This document shows, in pieces, positions 1 to 8,498 of a stretch of 64,000 nt of DNA; the stretch's first letter is position 1, and every line of letters begins with the position of its first letter. The position numbers and the translations under genes were made by a program. Below the pieces are notes generated by a model that did no database searches, was not told the origin of the DNA, and worked only from the letters and a program-made list of their open reading frames with translations. Source of the DNA: Yinghuangia seranimata (GTDB lineage: Bacteria > Actinomycetota > Actinomycetes > Streptomycetales > Streptomycetaceae); contig NZ_JASAOI010000037.1 of the NCBI RefSeq assembly GCF_029953285.1, forward strand, positions 1 to 64,000, read 5' to 3'.

Positions 1-75
1 GGCCGGCCCCCCCCCCCGGCCCCGCCCCCCCCCCGGGGGGGGGGGCGCCCCCCCCGCCCCCCCCCCCCCCCCACG
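1..75. other. G/C homopolymer tract at window edge
   Basis: The first 75 bases are almost only long C runs broken by short G runs. No codon structure, repeat unit or gene signal is visible. It looks like a low-quality contig end rather than biology; remapping raw reads would settle it. Confidence 0.6.
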
Positions 76-140
76 ACTGGGCGACCTGGACCGCCCCTGT
101 CCTCGCCGGATCCAGGTCGCCTCTTCGTAACCCCGGACCC

Positions 141-1232
141 TCAGTCCGTTTCGGGGAGGGTCCGGGGGAGGCCGAAGCGGGTCATGACGTCGGTGGTGAA
201 GCCGGTGATGGCGGTGATGTGGTCGCCGGCGGTGGTGATGACCAGGAGGGCGTAGGCGCGGTGGACGCCCGCGTGGGGGTCGGCCAGGTACAGGCCGAAG
301 GCGGGCTGGCCGTTCGCGCGGGTGGGGACGACGCGGTAGGTGTGGCCGGGGCGGAAGGTGGCGGCGGCGAAGAAGCGCCGGGCCGGTTCGATGCCGTGGT
401 ACTCCAGCATGGCCGGGGGCATGGAGATGCGGACGTCGGTGACCAGCAGGTCGATCAGGGCGTCCAGGTCGGCGCGTTCCAGGGCATCGGTGAGCCGGGC
501 GACGAGCCGGTGTTCGGCCGCGGTGTCGGGTTGGCGGGCCGGCCTACGGCCGCCGCCGTCGCCCCCCGTGCCGCCACCGCCGGTGCTGTCGCCGGTGCCG
601 CTGCCGCCGCCGGAGTCGGCGAGGTGGTTGTCGACGGTCGCGCGGGCGCGTTTGAGGGCGCTCTGCACGGACTCCTGGGTGGTGCCGAGCATTTGGGCGA
701 CTTCGGTGGCGTGGTAGCCCAGGACGTCGCGGAGGACGAGTGCGGCGCGTTGGCGTGGGGGGAGTAGCTGCAGGGCGGTGATGAAGGCCAGCGAGATGGC
801 CTCCGTCGTCTCGTAGCGGGCCTCCGGGCCGGGGTGCTGGTCGACGAGGTGGTCGAGCAGCACGTCGGGGTACGGCTCCAGCCACGGCGGGGCGTCACCG
901 GAAGCGTTGGGCTCCGGGAAGGCGCCCTCGGGCGGCGGGGGCGCGGTGCGGGGGCGCCGGCTGTCGGCGCGCAGCATGCTCAGGCACCGGTTGGTGGCGA
1001 TCTTGTAGAGCCAGGTCCGGAGCGAGGACCGCTGGCCGAACTCGCCGAGGTTACGCCAGGCGGACACGAGGGTCTCCTGGAGTGCGTCCTCGGCGTCCTG
1101 CAGGGACCCGAGGATGCGGTAGCAGTGCACCTGCAACTCGTGGGAGTGGCCCTGGACCAGGTCGCGGAACGCGTTGTGGTCGCCGGCCCGGGCCCTGGCG
1201 ATCAGGTCCGTCGTGTCCGTCTCCATCGGCAT
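141..1232 (-). CDS. ECF sigma factor (sigma-70) with C-terminal SnoaL-like domain
   Basis: This is an extracytoplasmic-function sigma factor that would direct RNA polymerase to a small regulon. Sigma region 2 lies near residues 5-80 (FRDLVQGHSHELQ, then DAEDALQETLVSAWRNL) and region 4 near 150-205 (LPPRQRAALVLRDVLGYHATEVA). A Gly-rich linker leads to a SnoaL/NTF2-like C-terminal domain of the type found in ECF41/SigJ/SigG-like factors, where it tunes activity. I chose the ATG at 1232 (protein begins MPMETDTTDL) because AGGAAAGGCGAGG sits just upstream. The open frame extends to 1280, but that extension is Arg/Pro-rich and has no ribosome site. It is divergent from a YCII gene, a frequent partner of such sigma factors. 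Confidence 0.88.
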   Translation of the reverse strand: MPMETDTTDLIARARAGDHNAFRDLVQGHSHELQVHCYRILGSLQDAEDALQETLVSAWRNLGEFGQRSSLRTWLYKIATNRCLSMLRADSRRPRTAPPPPEGAFPEPNASGDAPPWLEPYPDVLLDHLVDQHPGPEARYETTEAISLAFITALQLLPPRQRAALVLRDVLGYHATEVAQMLGTTQESVQSALKRARATVDNHLADSGGGSGTGDSTGGGGTGGDGGGRRPARQPDTAAEHRLVARLTDALERADLDALIDLLVTDVRISMPPAMLEYHGIEPARRFFAAATFRPGHTYRVVPTRANGQPAFGLYLADPHAGVHRAYALLVITTAGDHITAITGFTTDVMTRFGLPRTLPETD

Positions 1233-1410
1233 GCATCCTCGCCTTTCCTGTTTCCGCGGGGGCGCGTTCGGCGCGCTCATAGGTGCAGACGCCGCGGGGC
1301 CCGCGAATTGGGCGGTGGCCGCGCGCCCAATTCACATCCGGCCTGGAGTCAACCCGGTTAGAGGCTGCTCCGCTCCGGGGCGCCCGGGACACAGAACAGG
1401 ACCTCAGATC

Positions 1411-1710
1411 ATGGCCAAGTACGTTTTCTCCTACCGTGTGCCCGCCGACTACCTGCCCAACGCGGAGACGCCCGCCGAGTGGCAGGCCTGGTTCGGCGGC
1501 ATGGGCGCGGACCTGGTCGAACTCGGCCACGCGGTGACCGAGTACGCCTCGCTCGGCGAGGTCGGCGGCAGCGCCTCCCGGATGATCGGCTACTCGGTGG
1601 TGTCCGCCGAGGACATGGACGCCGCGCTCGCGCTGGCCAAGGACTGCCCGGCGCTGCGCGTCGGCGGCGGCGTCGAGGTCGGCCCGGTGATGGAAGCCGC
1701 CGGGTCGTGA
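1411..1710 (+). CDS. YCII-related domain protein
   Basis: A 99-residue protein beginning MAKYVFSYRVP. It has the small alpha/beta ferredoxin-like fold pattern of the YCII/DGPF family, with the usual AEDMDAALALAKDCPAL helix and a GGGVEVGPVME ending. The biochemical role of these proteins is not settled. They are repeatedly found beside SnoaL-tailed ECF sigma factors, as here, where the two genes diverge from a gap of about 180 bases. The stop codon TGA overlaps a possible GTG start of the following MFS gene, so the two are probably co-transcribed. Confidence 0.8.
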   Translation: MAKYVFSYRVPADYLPNAETPAEWQAWFGGMGADLVELGHAVTEYASLGEVGGSASRMIGYSVVSAEDMDAALALAKDCPALRVGGGVEVGPVMEAAGS

Positions 1711-1718
1711 GCGACGCC

Positions 1719-3200
1719 ATGACCGTGTCGACGGGCCCGCCGCAGGAGTCCTTCCTGGCGACCGGACGCGGCAAGGCCACGCTGGCGCTGCTGTGCGCGG
1801 TGACGTTCCTGGACGTCATGGACGGCGCGATCGCCAACGTCGCGCTGCCGACCATCCGTACGCACCTGGGCTTCTCGGTGCAGAACCTGCAGTGGGTGGT
1901 CAGCGGCTACCTGGTCACCTACGGCGGGTTCCTGATGCTGGGCGGCCGGGCCGCGGACCTGCTGGGCCGGCGGCGGCTGCTCGTCGCCGGGACCGCGCTG
2001 TTCGCGGCGTCCTCGCTGGCCTGCGGGCTGGCCGACAGCCAGGGGCTGCTGGTCGGGGGCCGGCTCGCCCAGGGCTTCGGCGCGGCGATGATGTCGCCGG
2101 CCGCGCTGTCCATCCTGACCACCACCTTCCAGGGCTCCGACCGGCACAAGGCGCTGGGCGTGTGGGCCGGGATCAGCGGGCTGGCATCGGCGGCCGGGCT
2201 GCTCATCGGCGGGGTGCTCACCCAGGAACTCGGCTGGCGGTGGGTGTTCTTCGTGAACCTCCCGATGTGCGCGCTGGTGCTCTTCGGGGCCTTCCGGGTC
2301 CTGAAGGCCGATCACGGCCGGTCCACGCCGGGCGGGTTCGACGCGGTCGGCGCGCTGCTCGTCACCGCCGGGATGCTGCTGCTGATCTTCACACTCGTGA
2401 AGGCGCCGGACGAGGGCTGGGGCGCGGGCCGCACCGTCGGCGGGCTGGCTGGCTCGGCGGTGCTCATGGCCGCGTTCCTGGTCAACGAGCAGCGGCGCGC
2501 CGATCCGCTGGTCCCGTTGTCGATCTTCCGGATCAAGGGCCTGGCCGCGGCCGACGCCACCCAGGTGATCGCCTGGGCCGGGTTCTACTCGATGTTCTTC
2601 TTCGTCACGCTCTACATGCAGAACGTCCTGGGCTACTCCCAGTTGGAGTGCGGGCTCTGCTACGTGCCCGTGAGCGTCGGCATCGGGTTCGGCTCGACCG
2701 TGGCGACGAAGATGTTCGTCCGTACGGGTACCCGTCCGATCATCGTCTCCGGCGCGCTGCTGGCCGCCGGCGGCATCCTGTGGCTGTCGCGCATCCCGGT
2801 GGACGGCACCTATCTCGGCAACCTCCTCGGCCCGCTGGTGGTCATGGGGACCGGGCTGGGACTGCTGTACGCCGGTGTGCAGACGGCCGCGAACGCGGGC
2901 GTGCCGGAGGACCAGGCCGGACTGGCCGCGGCCCTGATCACCACCTCGTTCCAACTCGGGTCGGCGCTCGGCCTGGCGGTGTTCAGCGGGATCGCGACCA
3001 GCCGCACCGACCACCTCCTGGCCGCCCACACCCCGCCCCCGGAGGCGCTCACCGCCGGATTCCAACGGGCCCTGCTCGTCAGCGCCCTCTGCCTCGTGGC
3101 GGCCGCCGCCGTCGCGATGCGCGCCTCCAACACCCGCGGCGAACCCGCCGCCACGACAGAAAGCGCACAGAACCTGGAACCTTCCTACGACCCGGCCTGA
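1719..3200 (+). CDS. MFS transporter, DHA2 (14-helix EmrB/QacA-type) family
   Basis: A 493-residue polytopic membrane protein with about 14 hydrophobic helices. The signature LGGRAADLLGRRRLL matches the MFS loop 2-3 motif, and VTFLDVMDGAIANVALPTI is the typical first helix of drug:proton antiporters of the DHA2 family. Export of a toxic or lipophilic compound is likely; the substrate cannot be told. I place the start at ATG 1719. A GTG at 1707 overlapping the YCII stop (GTGA) would add four residues and is a real alternative. A strong hairpin terminator follows directly. Confidence 0.85.
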   Translation: MTVSTGPPQESFLATGRGKATLALLCAVTFLDVMDGAIANVALPTIRTHLGFSVQNLQWVVSGYLVTYGGFLMLGGRAADLLGRRRLLVAGTALFAASSLACGLADSQGLLVGGRLAQGFGAAMMSPAALSILTTTFQGSDRHKALGVWAGISGLASAAGLLIGGVLTQELGWRWVFFVNLPMCALVLFGAFRVLKADHGRSTPGGFDAVGALLVTAGMLLLIFTLVKAPDEGWGAGRTVGGLAGSAVLMAAFLVNEQRRADPLVPLSIFRIKGLAAADATQVIAWAGFYSMFFFVTLYMQNVLGYSQLECGLCYVPVSVGIGFGSTVATKMFVRTGTRPIIVSGALLAAGGILWLSRIPVDGTYLGNLLGPLVVMGTGLGLLYAGVQTAANAGVPEDQAGLAAALITTSFQLGSALGLAVFSGIATSRTDHLLAAHTPPPEALTAGFQRALLVSALCLVAAAAVAMRASNTRGEPAATTESAQNLEPSYDPA

Positions 3201-3212
3201 CACGGCACGACG

Positions 3213-3249
3213 GGATCCCGGGACGGCGTTCACCGCCGTCCCGGGATCC
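3213..3249. terminator. Perfect 16-bp hairpin terminator after the MFS gene
   Basis: The arm GGATCCCGGGACGGCG (3213-3228) is exactly complementary to CGCCGTCCCGGGATCC (3234-3249) around a five-base loop, 13 bases after the MFS stop codon. A CTCTTC tract follows rather than a T run, as is usual in high-G+C actinomycetes. Confidence 0.8.
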
Positions 3250-3287
3250 TCTTCGCCGTCCAGAGCACGTCCGCGGAAAGGCTTGTT

Positions 3288-3325
3288 TGTTGTCGCGACG
3301 ACAGATACTGTTGTCACGACAACAG
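3288..3325. promoter_or_regulatory. Two tandem palindromic operators, probable MarR sites
   Basis: TGTTGTCGCGACGACA (3288-3303, one arm mismatch) and CTGTTGTCACGACAACAG (3308-3325, perfect eight-base arms) share the half-site TGTTGTC. Their centres are 21 bp apart, two helical turns, so both face the same side of the DNA. They lie 24-61 bases before an SRPBCC-marR operon. This is the expected position for autoregulation by the MarR protein encoded second in that operon. Confidence 0.7.
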
Positions 3326-3348
3326 GATGCCGCGAAGGGGGCGACGAA

Positions 3349-3780
3349 ATGCACTACACGCTGGACGTCGAGACGGTCGTGTCCGCGGACCACGAATCGG
3401 TATGGCGCACCTGGACCGACATGGAGCGGTTCCCCGAGTGGGACCCGCGCGAGGAGGAGACCCGGCTCGACGCCCCGTTCGGTGTCGGGGCCACCGGGTG
3501 GAGCAAGCAGAAGGGGACCTCGCGGTCGCCGATCCGGATCAGCGCCGTCGAGCCCGGCGCGCTGTGGCAGGTGGAGACGCCGCTGCCCGGCGGCAAGCTC
3601 GTGATCGACCACCGCGTGGACGACGCGGGCGACGGTCGGGTCCGCCTGTCCAAGCGCTATGTGGCGTACGGCCCGGTGTCGCTCGCGTTCCGCGCGTACT
3701 ACGGGCGCAGGATCCGCCGGGAGATGCCCGCGTCGTTCGCCGCGCTGGTCGCCGAGTCGCGGCGGCGCGCCGGTGAGTGA
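3349..3780 (+). CDS. SRPBCC (START/Bet v1-like) family protein
   Basis: A 143-residue protein with the helix-grip SRPBCC pattern: VETVVSADHESVWRTWTDMERFPEWDP at the N-terminus, a central beta sheet, and a long C-terminal helix (RRIRREMPASFAALVAESRRR). Members bind hydrophobic ligands. The ATG at 3349 is preceded by AAGGGGG at good spacing. It is the first gene of an operon with a MarR regulator that starts inside its 3-prime end. A role in sensing or binding the ligand that controls the MarR protein is possible but not shown. Confidence 0.8.
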   Translation: MHYTLDVETVVSADHESVWRTWTDMERFPEWDPREEETRLDAPFGVGATGWSKQKGTSRSPIRISAVEPGALWQVETPLPGGKLVIDHRVDDAGDGRVRLSKRYVAYGPVSLAFRAYYGRRIRREMPASFAALVAESRRRAGE

Positions 3781-4216
3781 GCCCGGGCGGGGTCCCGCGG
3801 ACAGCCCCGGCTACTGGCTGCACCACGCCGCGCTGGTGTGGCGGCAGGTCTGCGAGTCGGGGCTCGGGGATGTCACGTACCCGCAGTTCAACCTGCTGTC
3901 GGCGGTGTCCCTGCTGGGCGCCGCCGAGGGCCCGCCGACGCAGCAGCAGGCCGCGGACTTCGCGCGGATGGACCGGATGATGGCGTCCAAACTGGTCGCG
4001 ACGCTGGAGGCGCGCGGGCTGCTGGTGCGCACCCCCGACCCGGGGGACGCCCGCAAGCGCCGCCTGGCCCTGACCGATCCGGGCCGGGAGGCCTTGCGGC
4101 GGTGCGTGGCCGCGGCCCGGCGCGCGGACGAGGAGGTCTTCGGCAGCGGGCCGGAGACCGACGCCCTGCGCGACGCCCTGCGCCGGATCACCGAACGCCC
4201 AGGGGCGGCCGACTAG
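3773..4216 (+). CDS. MarR family transcriptional regulator
   Basis: A 147-residue winged-helix regulator. The recognition part reads TQQQAADFARMDRMMASKLVATLEARGLLVRTPDPGDARKRRLALT, a classic MarR helix-turn-helix followed by the D-x-R-x(4)-L-T wing. The GTG at 3773 (VSEPGRGPADSPGYW) overlaps the SRPBCC stop by eight bases, giving translational coupling. The two palindromes upstream of the operon are its likely operators. Such regulators usually respond to phenolic or lipophilic compounds. Confidence 0.87.
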   Translation: MSEPGRGPADSPGYWLHHAALVWRQVCESGLGDVTYPQFNLLSAVSLLGAAEGPPTQQQAADFARMDRMMASKLVATLEARGLLVRTPDPGDARKRRLALTDPGREALRRCVAAARRADEEVFGSGPETDALRDALRRITERPGAAD

Positions 4217-4232
4217 TCGCTGCCCGCCTGCC

Positions 4233-4628
4233 TCAGCCGGGTGCCGGTCCGTCGGTGTTGACCGTGGACTCGCCGGTTCCGGCCCGCACGACGATGATGT
4301 CGGCCGCCTCCGCCGACGGATTGCTCTCGCGGTGCACCGCACCCTTCGGCACGTGGAGGAAGTCGCCGGGCCCGGCGTCCACCGTGTGCGAGCCGCCCGG
4401 GCCGAACTCCATCCTCAGCGCGCCGGACAGGACGTAGATGACGGATTCGTGCTCGCCGTGGTGATGCCAGCCGGAGACCGCCCCCGCCTCGGTGCGGACG
4501 AATCCGGACCACATGCCTTCCGACGCGAAGGCCTCCTGGCGGTCCATGCCCGGAGTGACGGGCCCCGGTGTTCTGTCGCCGGGGGCGACGCGTCGAACAC
4601 GGTCGCCCTGACGGTCCGTGCGGCCCAC
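4233..4628 (-). CDS. Cupin domain protein
   Basis: A 131-residue single-cupin protein. The metal-binding motif WHHHGEHESVIYVLSGALRMEFG (about residues 53-76) supplies clustered His and Glu ligands, and the second motif PGDFLHVPKGAVHRESNP (about 86-103) supplies the last His. The GTG start at 4628 has an excellent GGAAGGAG site seven bases upstream. It is transcribed toward marR and away from the GMC oxidoreductase. The substrate is unknown; members include dioxygenases, isomerases and small-molecule sensors. Confidence 0.83.
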   Translation of the reverse strand: MGRTDRQGDRVRRVAPGDRTPGPVTPGMDRQEAFASEGMWSGFVRTEAGAVSGWHHHGEHESVIYVLSGALRMEFGPGGSHTVDAGPGDFLHVPKGAVHRESNPSAEAADIIVVRAGTGESTVNTDGPAPG

Positions 4629-4809
4629 AACGACTCCTTCCCGTCCCGGGCCCTCGGGCCCGGTCCGAACCCGCCGTCATCCGCGGTCGGTCGCTTCCCC
4701 TCCGCAGCCTAGTCGGATCCGGATCGGGCCGCCGCGATGCCGGCCGTCTGGCGGACGTTGCGGCGGGCCCGCACGGAGAGGGACGCTGGGCGTACCAGGT
4801 GCATGGACG

Positions 4810-6324
4810 GTGGGAACCGTGGCCTACGACGTCGTGGTGGTGGGTGCCGGATCGGCCGGCTGTGTTCTCGCGGCGCGGCTCAGCGAGGACGAGCGCCGCT
4901 CCGTGCTGTTGGTCGAGGCCGGCCCCGACTATCCGTCCGTGGCGGACCTCCCGGCCGACGTCGCCGACGGCACGCGGCCGACCGTCGCCCACGACTGGGG
5001 GTTCGTGTCGGAACCCGACGAAGCCGGACGCTCGGTGCCGCTGCCGAGGGCGAGGCTGGTGGGCGGCTGCTCCGCGACCAACGCCGCGTTCCTGCTGCGC
5101 GGTTGGCCCGCCGACTACGACGCCTGGGCCGCCGCGGGGAACCCCGGTTGGTCGTTCGCGGAGTTGCTGCCCGTCTTCCGCGCGGTCGAGGCCGACGCCG
5201 ACTTCGCGGACCGGTGGCACGGAGGCGACGGCCCGATTCCGGTGCGACGACCCTCGCCCCAGGAGCTTTCGCCGCTCCAGCACGCCTTCGTACGGGCCGC
5301 CGAGACGGCCGGGCACGCCGTGGTCGAGGACCACAACCGGCCGGGTGCCGCGGGAATAGGGCCGATGCCGCGCAATGTGCGCGACGGCCTGCGCATGAGC
5401 ACCTCCCTCACACACCTTGCCGCGGCCCGTGACCGTTCCGGCCTCACCGTCCGCGCCGACGCGGTCGTCGACCGGGTGGAGCTCTCGGGCACCCGGGCGT
5501 GCGGAGTCCGCCTGGTGGGCGGCGCCGTCGTCGAGGCGGCACGGGTGGTCCTGGCCGCCGGTTCGTACGGCAGCCCGGCGATCCTGTGGCGTTCGGGCGT
5601 CGGCCCCGCCGACCGGCTGCGTGCGCTCGGCCTGCCGGTGGCGCTCGACCTGCCCGGCGTCGGAGCGAACCTCGCCGACCACCCCTTGGTCGCCGTCGAC
5701 CTGCCGACCGCGCCGGGTTTCCGCGGCCCGGTGTTCCAGGCCCTGCTCACCATGCGCTCCGCCCGGGCGCCGCGGGACGGACCGCCGGACCTGCACCTGT
5801 TCGCGGCAGGGCCGTTCGACGACGCGGCCAGCCCGACCGGAGGGGTGTTCGGGATCGTCACGGGCCTGATGGCGCCCCGTTCCCGCGGGTCGGTGCGGTT
5901 GCGTTCCGCGGATCCCACCGAGGCCCCGCTCATCGACGTCGCCCACCTGCGACACCCCGACGACCTGGCGCGCATGGTCGACGCGACGCTGGAAGCGCGC
6001 CGCCTCAGCCGGACGCTTCCGTTGGCGGGTTTCGTGGACGGCCCCGAACTCGCGCCCGGTGCCGCCATCGGCGACGAGGACCGGAGCGCCATCGCGGCGT
6101 CCGTCCGCGACCGCGTCGGCAGCTACCACCACCCGGTGGGCACCTGCGCCATGGGGCCGGATCCGCGCCGCGGCGCGGTTGTCGACCGGCGCTGCGCGGT
6201 GCACGGCGCCCAGGGCCTGTGGGTGGCGGACGCCTCGGTGATGCCGGCCATTCCGTCGGCGAACACCAACCTCACGGCCGTCGTGATCGCCGAACGCGTC
6301 GCGGTATGGCTCGCGGCCGTGTGA
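4810..6324 (+). CDS. GMC family oxidoreductase (choline dehydrogenase-like flavoprotein)
   Basis: A 504-residue FAD-dependent alcohol oxidase or dehydrogenase. The N-terminus YDVVVVGAGSAGCVLAARLSE is the ADP-binding beta-alpha-beta fold. LVGGCSATNAAFLLRGWPADYDAW is the GMC signature, and the C-terminus has the catalytic His region (SYHHPVGTCAMG) plus SANTNLTAVVIAERVA, typical of the family. The start is uncertain: GTG at 4810 or 4819, both in frame before the flavin-binding strand, neither with a strong ribosome site. No partner gene betrays the substrate. Confidence 0.87.
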   Translation: MGTVAYDVVVVGAGSAGCVLAARLSEDERRSVLLVEAGPDYPSVADLPADVADGTRPTVAHDWGFVSEPDEAGRSVPLPRARLVGGCSATNAAFLLRGWPADYDAWAAAGNPGWSFAELLPVFRAVEADADFADRWHGGDGPIPVRRPSPQELSPLQHAFVRAAETAGHAVVEDHNRPGAAGIGPMPRNVRDGLRMSTSLTHLAAARDRSGLTVRADAVVDRVELSGTRACGVRLVGGAVVEAARVVLAAGSYGSPAILWRSGVGPADRLRALGLPVALDLPGVGANLADHPLVAVDLPTAPGFRGPVFQALLTMRSARAPRDGPPDLHLFAAGPFDDAASPTGGVFGIVTGLMAPRSRGSVRLRSADPTEAPLIDVAHLRHPDDLARMVDATLEARRLSRTLPLAGFVDGPELAPGAAIGDEDRSAIAASVRDRVGSYHHPVGTCAMGPDPRRGAVVDRRCAVHGAQGLWVADASVMPAIPSANTNLTAVVIAERVAVWLAAV

Positions 6325-6462
6325 GCGAACCGCCGGCCCTATGGACAAGATCCGAACTTTGGTTCATGTTTCTCCTGGGCCGCCGCCGCGGCCGGAGCAT
6401 CGGATGCGTTCGCGGCGTCGCCTCACCGACGGCTGAACCCCACCTCCTGAAAGGGCACACCG

Positions 6463-7548
6463 TTGAAAGAGGCTCCCGCGCGTATCAGATCCACTCGGCG
6501 ACGTCGGTCCGCCGTAGCGACGGCCGCCGTCGCCACCGTGATCGTCGGCTCCGCCGTGGCCGTCAGGCCCGCCTCCGCTTCGCCGAGCATCCCGACGACC
6601 CGGCCCGGCACGGACACGACCATGTTCAAGGGCGTCAACTGGGCCGATCCGCGCGACAACTACGCCGACGACCGTCTCGTCCTGTCCGGGCTCACGGCCT
6701 CCGACGGCTACCAGCAGACGTACGCGAAGGCGAGCCGGGTGATCTCCGCCTTCCGCGCGAACCTCGGCGCCAACACCGTCCGGCTGCCGATCAACCCGTA
6801 CACGGTCGACAGCCCGGCCTGGAAGTCGTACCGCGGGGTGATCGACGCGGCGTCCGACAAGGGATTCAAGGTCATCCTCTCCTACTGGGAGGGCACCGGG
6901 CCCCGCAACGACGGCCTGATCGACGACCCCGCCGCGTTCTGGCCCATGTGGAACACCGTGGTCAAGGCGTACAAGCACGACAAGCAGGTCTACTTCGAGC
7001 CGATGAACGAGCCCTTCGGCTACACCGACACCCAGTGGGCGGACACCGCCGCGGCATGGCTGGACACCTACAGGTCCGTCCCCCGCGACAGGGTCTTCGT
7101 CAGCGGCGCCGGTTACAACGACCACGTCACCTCCGTCTGCGCCGACCCGCGGCTGAAGGGCACGTACCTCTCGTTCCACCTCTACGGCTACTGGGTGGAC
7201 TTCGCGACCTACGAGCAGTGGGCGGCCGGGGCCAAGGAACGCATCGGCGACTGCGCGAACCGAACCGTCGCCGACGAGTTCGGCGCCCCGATGACGACCG
7301 GCCTCGACTACAACAAGCCCGCTCCCGACAACAACTACATCAACTACATCCAGGCCTTCACCGACACCTTGCGCGAGCTCAGGATGGGCTCCGTCTACTG
7401 GCCCGGTCTGCGTACCGGCGACTCCTACTCGATGCAGACCCTGACCGGCGCTCCCACGAGGCCGTGGCTGGCCACGACGAACCAGTCCGGCGCCGAACGC
7501 CTTGCCTGGGCCTGGGGAGCCGGGAAACCCGTCCAGCCGCCACGGTGA
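6463..7548 (+). CDS. Secreted GH5-type glycoside hydrolase (cellulase family)
   Basis: A 361-residue secreted enzyme. The TTG start at 6463 has AAAGGG eight bases upstream. The Arg-rich leader (RSTRRRRSAVATAAVATVIV) is a signal peptide, probably cut after ASA near residue 40. The mature part has the clan A TIM-barrel pattern: FKGVNWAD, ANTVRLPINPYT, the acid/base Glu in VYFEPMNEPFG, and the nucleophile Glu in RTVADEFGAP. It would hydrolyse a beta-glycan outside the cell; the exact polysaccharide is not readable. No carbohydrate-binding module is present. Confidence 0.83.
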   Translation: MKEAPARIRSTRRRRSAVATAAVATVIVGSAVAVRPASASPSIPTTRPGTDTTMFKGVNWADPRDNYADDRLVLSGLTASDGYQQTYAKASRVISAFRANLGANTVRLPINPYTVDSPAWKSYRGVIDAASDKGFKVILSYWEGTGPRNDGLIDDPAAFWPMWNTVVKAYKHDKQVYFEPMNEPFGYTDTQWADTAAAWLDTYRSVPRDRVFVSGAGYNDHVTSVCADPRLKGTYLSFHLYGYWVDFATYEQWAAGAKERIGDCANRTVADEFGAPMTTGLDYNKPAPDNNYINYIQAFTDTLRELRMGSVYWPGLRTGDSYSMQTLTGAPTRPWLATTNQSGAERLAWAWGAGKPVQPPR

Positions 7549-7676
7549 GGACCGCCGCACCCGCCGACCGGCGCAATTGCGTCATCCGTTAGCGGGGTAT
7601 CCGGGTGCAACGCACCCGGTCCCGTGTTTCCGTGGAGTCTCCAACACGGATGCCGGGAGTCGAACAGCCATGGGCA

Positions 7677-8498
7677 ATGTGTGAGGACAAAGGGCGTCGC
7701 CGACGGCTGATCGCGCGCTCGCGGGTTCTGGGCGTACTGATCCTCCTGTTCTGCGTCGGCCCCCCGGGGATCGCGGAAGCCGCGACCACGCCGCCACCGC
7801 CCACCACGTATTGCTGCTACACCACGCCGCCGCCGACGTCCGGGTACACCAGCCCGCACTCCACCGTGTCTCCCTCGCCGTCCCCGTCCCGAGGCGCGAC
7901 GTCCGCCCCGTACACCGGCCGGCACGCGGTACTCGTCCTGGATCCGCCGAGCGGACGTGTCGGCATCACGCTGACGGTCACCGGCTCGGGCTTCGCGGTC
8001 TGCGCCCCCGAGAACCGCGTCGACTTCTCCTGGGACAGCGCAGGGATCGCCCCGTTCCGGGCGTTGGTCGCCTCGAACGGCAGCTTCAAGGCCCGGCTCA
8101 CGGTCCCCGAGCGCGCGGCGAAGGGAAGCCACGCCGTACGCGCGCAATGCGGCCAAAAGGCCTACGCCGCCTCCTCCTTCGACGTGACGGCCGACGGCGA
8201 GCCGACGTCCACGTCCACGGCGGCCGCGGCTCACACCGGAAGCGGCACGGCCCCCGGCCTGATGGTCGGGGGCCTGGCGGCCGGCGGGCTCCTGGCCGCC
8301 GGGCTGGTCGGCTACCTGCTGTTCTTCCGCCGCCAGGGACCGCGGTGGACCCGCAACCACGTCCGCGCCGTCATGCGCCCCGGCTTCGCCTCGGACGGTG
8401 TGCAGGACGTCGGCGACCCGCCCGAGTCGAGCCGGACGGTGCAGCTGGAACCCCGCTGGGATCCCGGTGAACAATCCATCGAGGAGACGGACCGATGA
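7677..8498 (+). CDS. Secreted single-pass membrane protein with Ig/IPT-like domain, function unknown
   Basis: Not recognised as a named family. The N-terminus RRRRLIARSRVLGVLILLFCV is a signal peptide ending near AEA. A Pro/Thr/Ser-rich stalk with a CC pair (TYCCYTTPPP) follows. A beta-sandwich stretch (VLDPPSGRVGITLTVTGSGFAVCAPENRVDFSW) resembles IPT/TIG domains. Near the C-terminus is a membrane helix (MVGGLAAGGLLAAGLVGYLLFF), then a cytosolic tail of about 60 residues. The stop overlaps the next start by four bases, so the two proteins are co-expressed. The start is uncertain: in-frame GTG 7605, ATG 7650 and ATG 7677 all have weak sites; I took the one giving the most normal signal peptide. 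Confidence 0.6.
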   Translation: MCEDKGRRRRLIARSRVLGVLILLFCVGPPGIAEAATTPPPPTTYCCYTTPPPTSGYTSPHSTVSPSPSPSRGATSAPYTGRHAVLVLDPPSGRVGITLTVTGSGFAVCAPENRVDFSWDSAGIAPFRALVASNGSFKARLTVPERAAKGSHAVRAQCGQKAYAASSFDVTADGEPTSTSTAAAAHTGSGTAPGLMVGGLAAGGLLAAGLVGYLLFFRRQGPRWTRNHVRAVMRPGFASDGVQDVGDPPESSRTVQLEPRWDPGEQSIEETDR

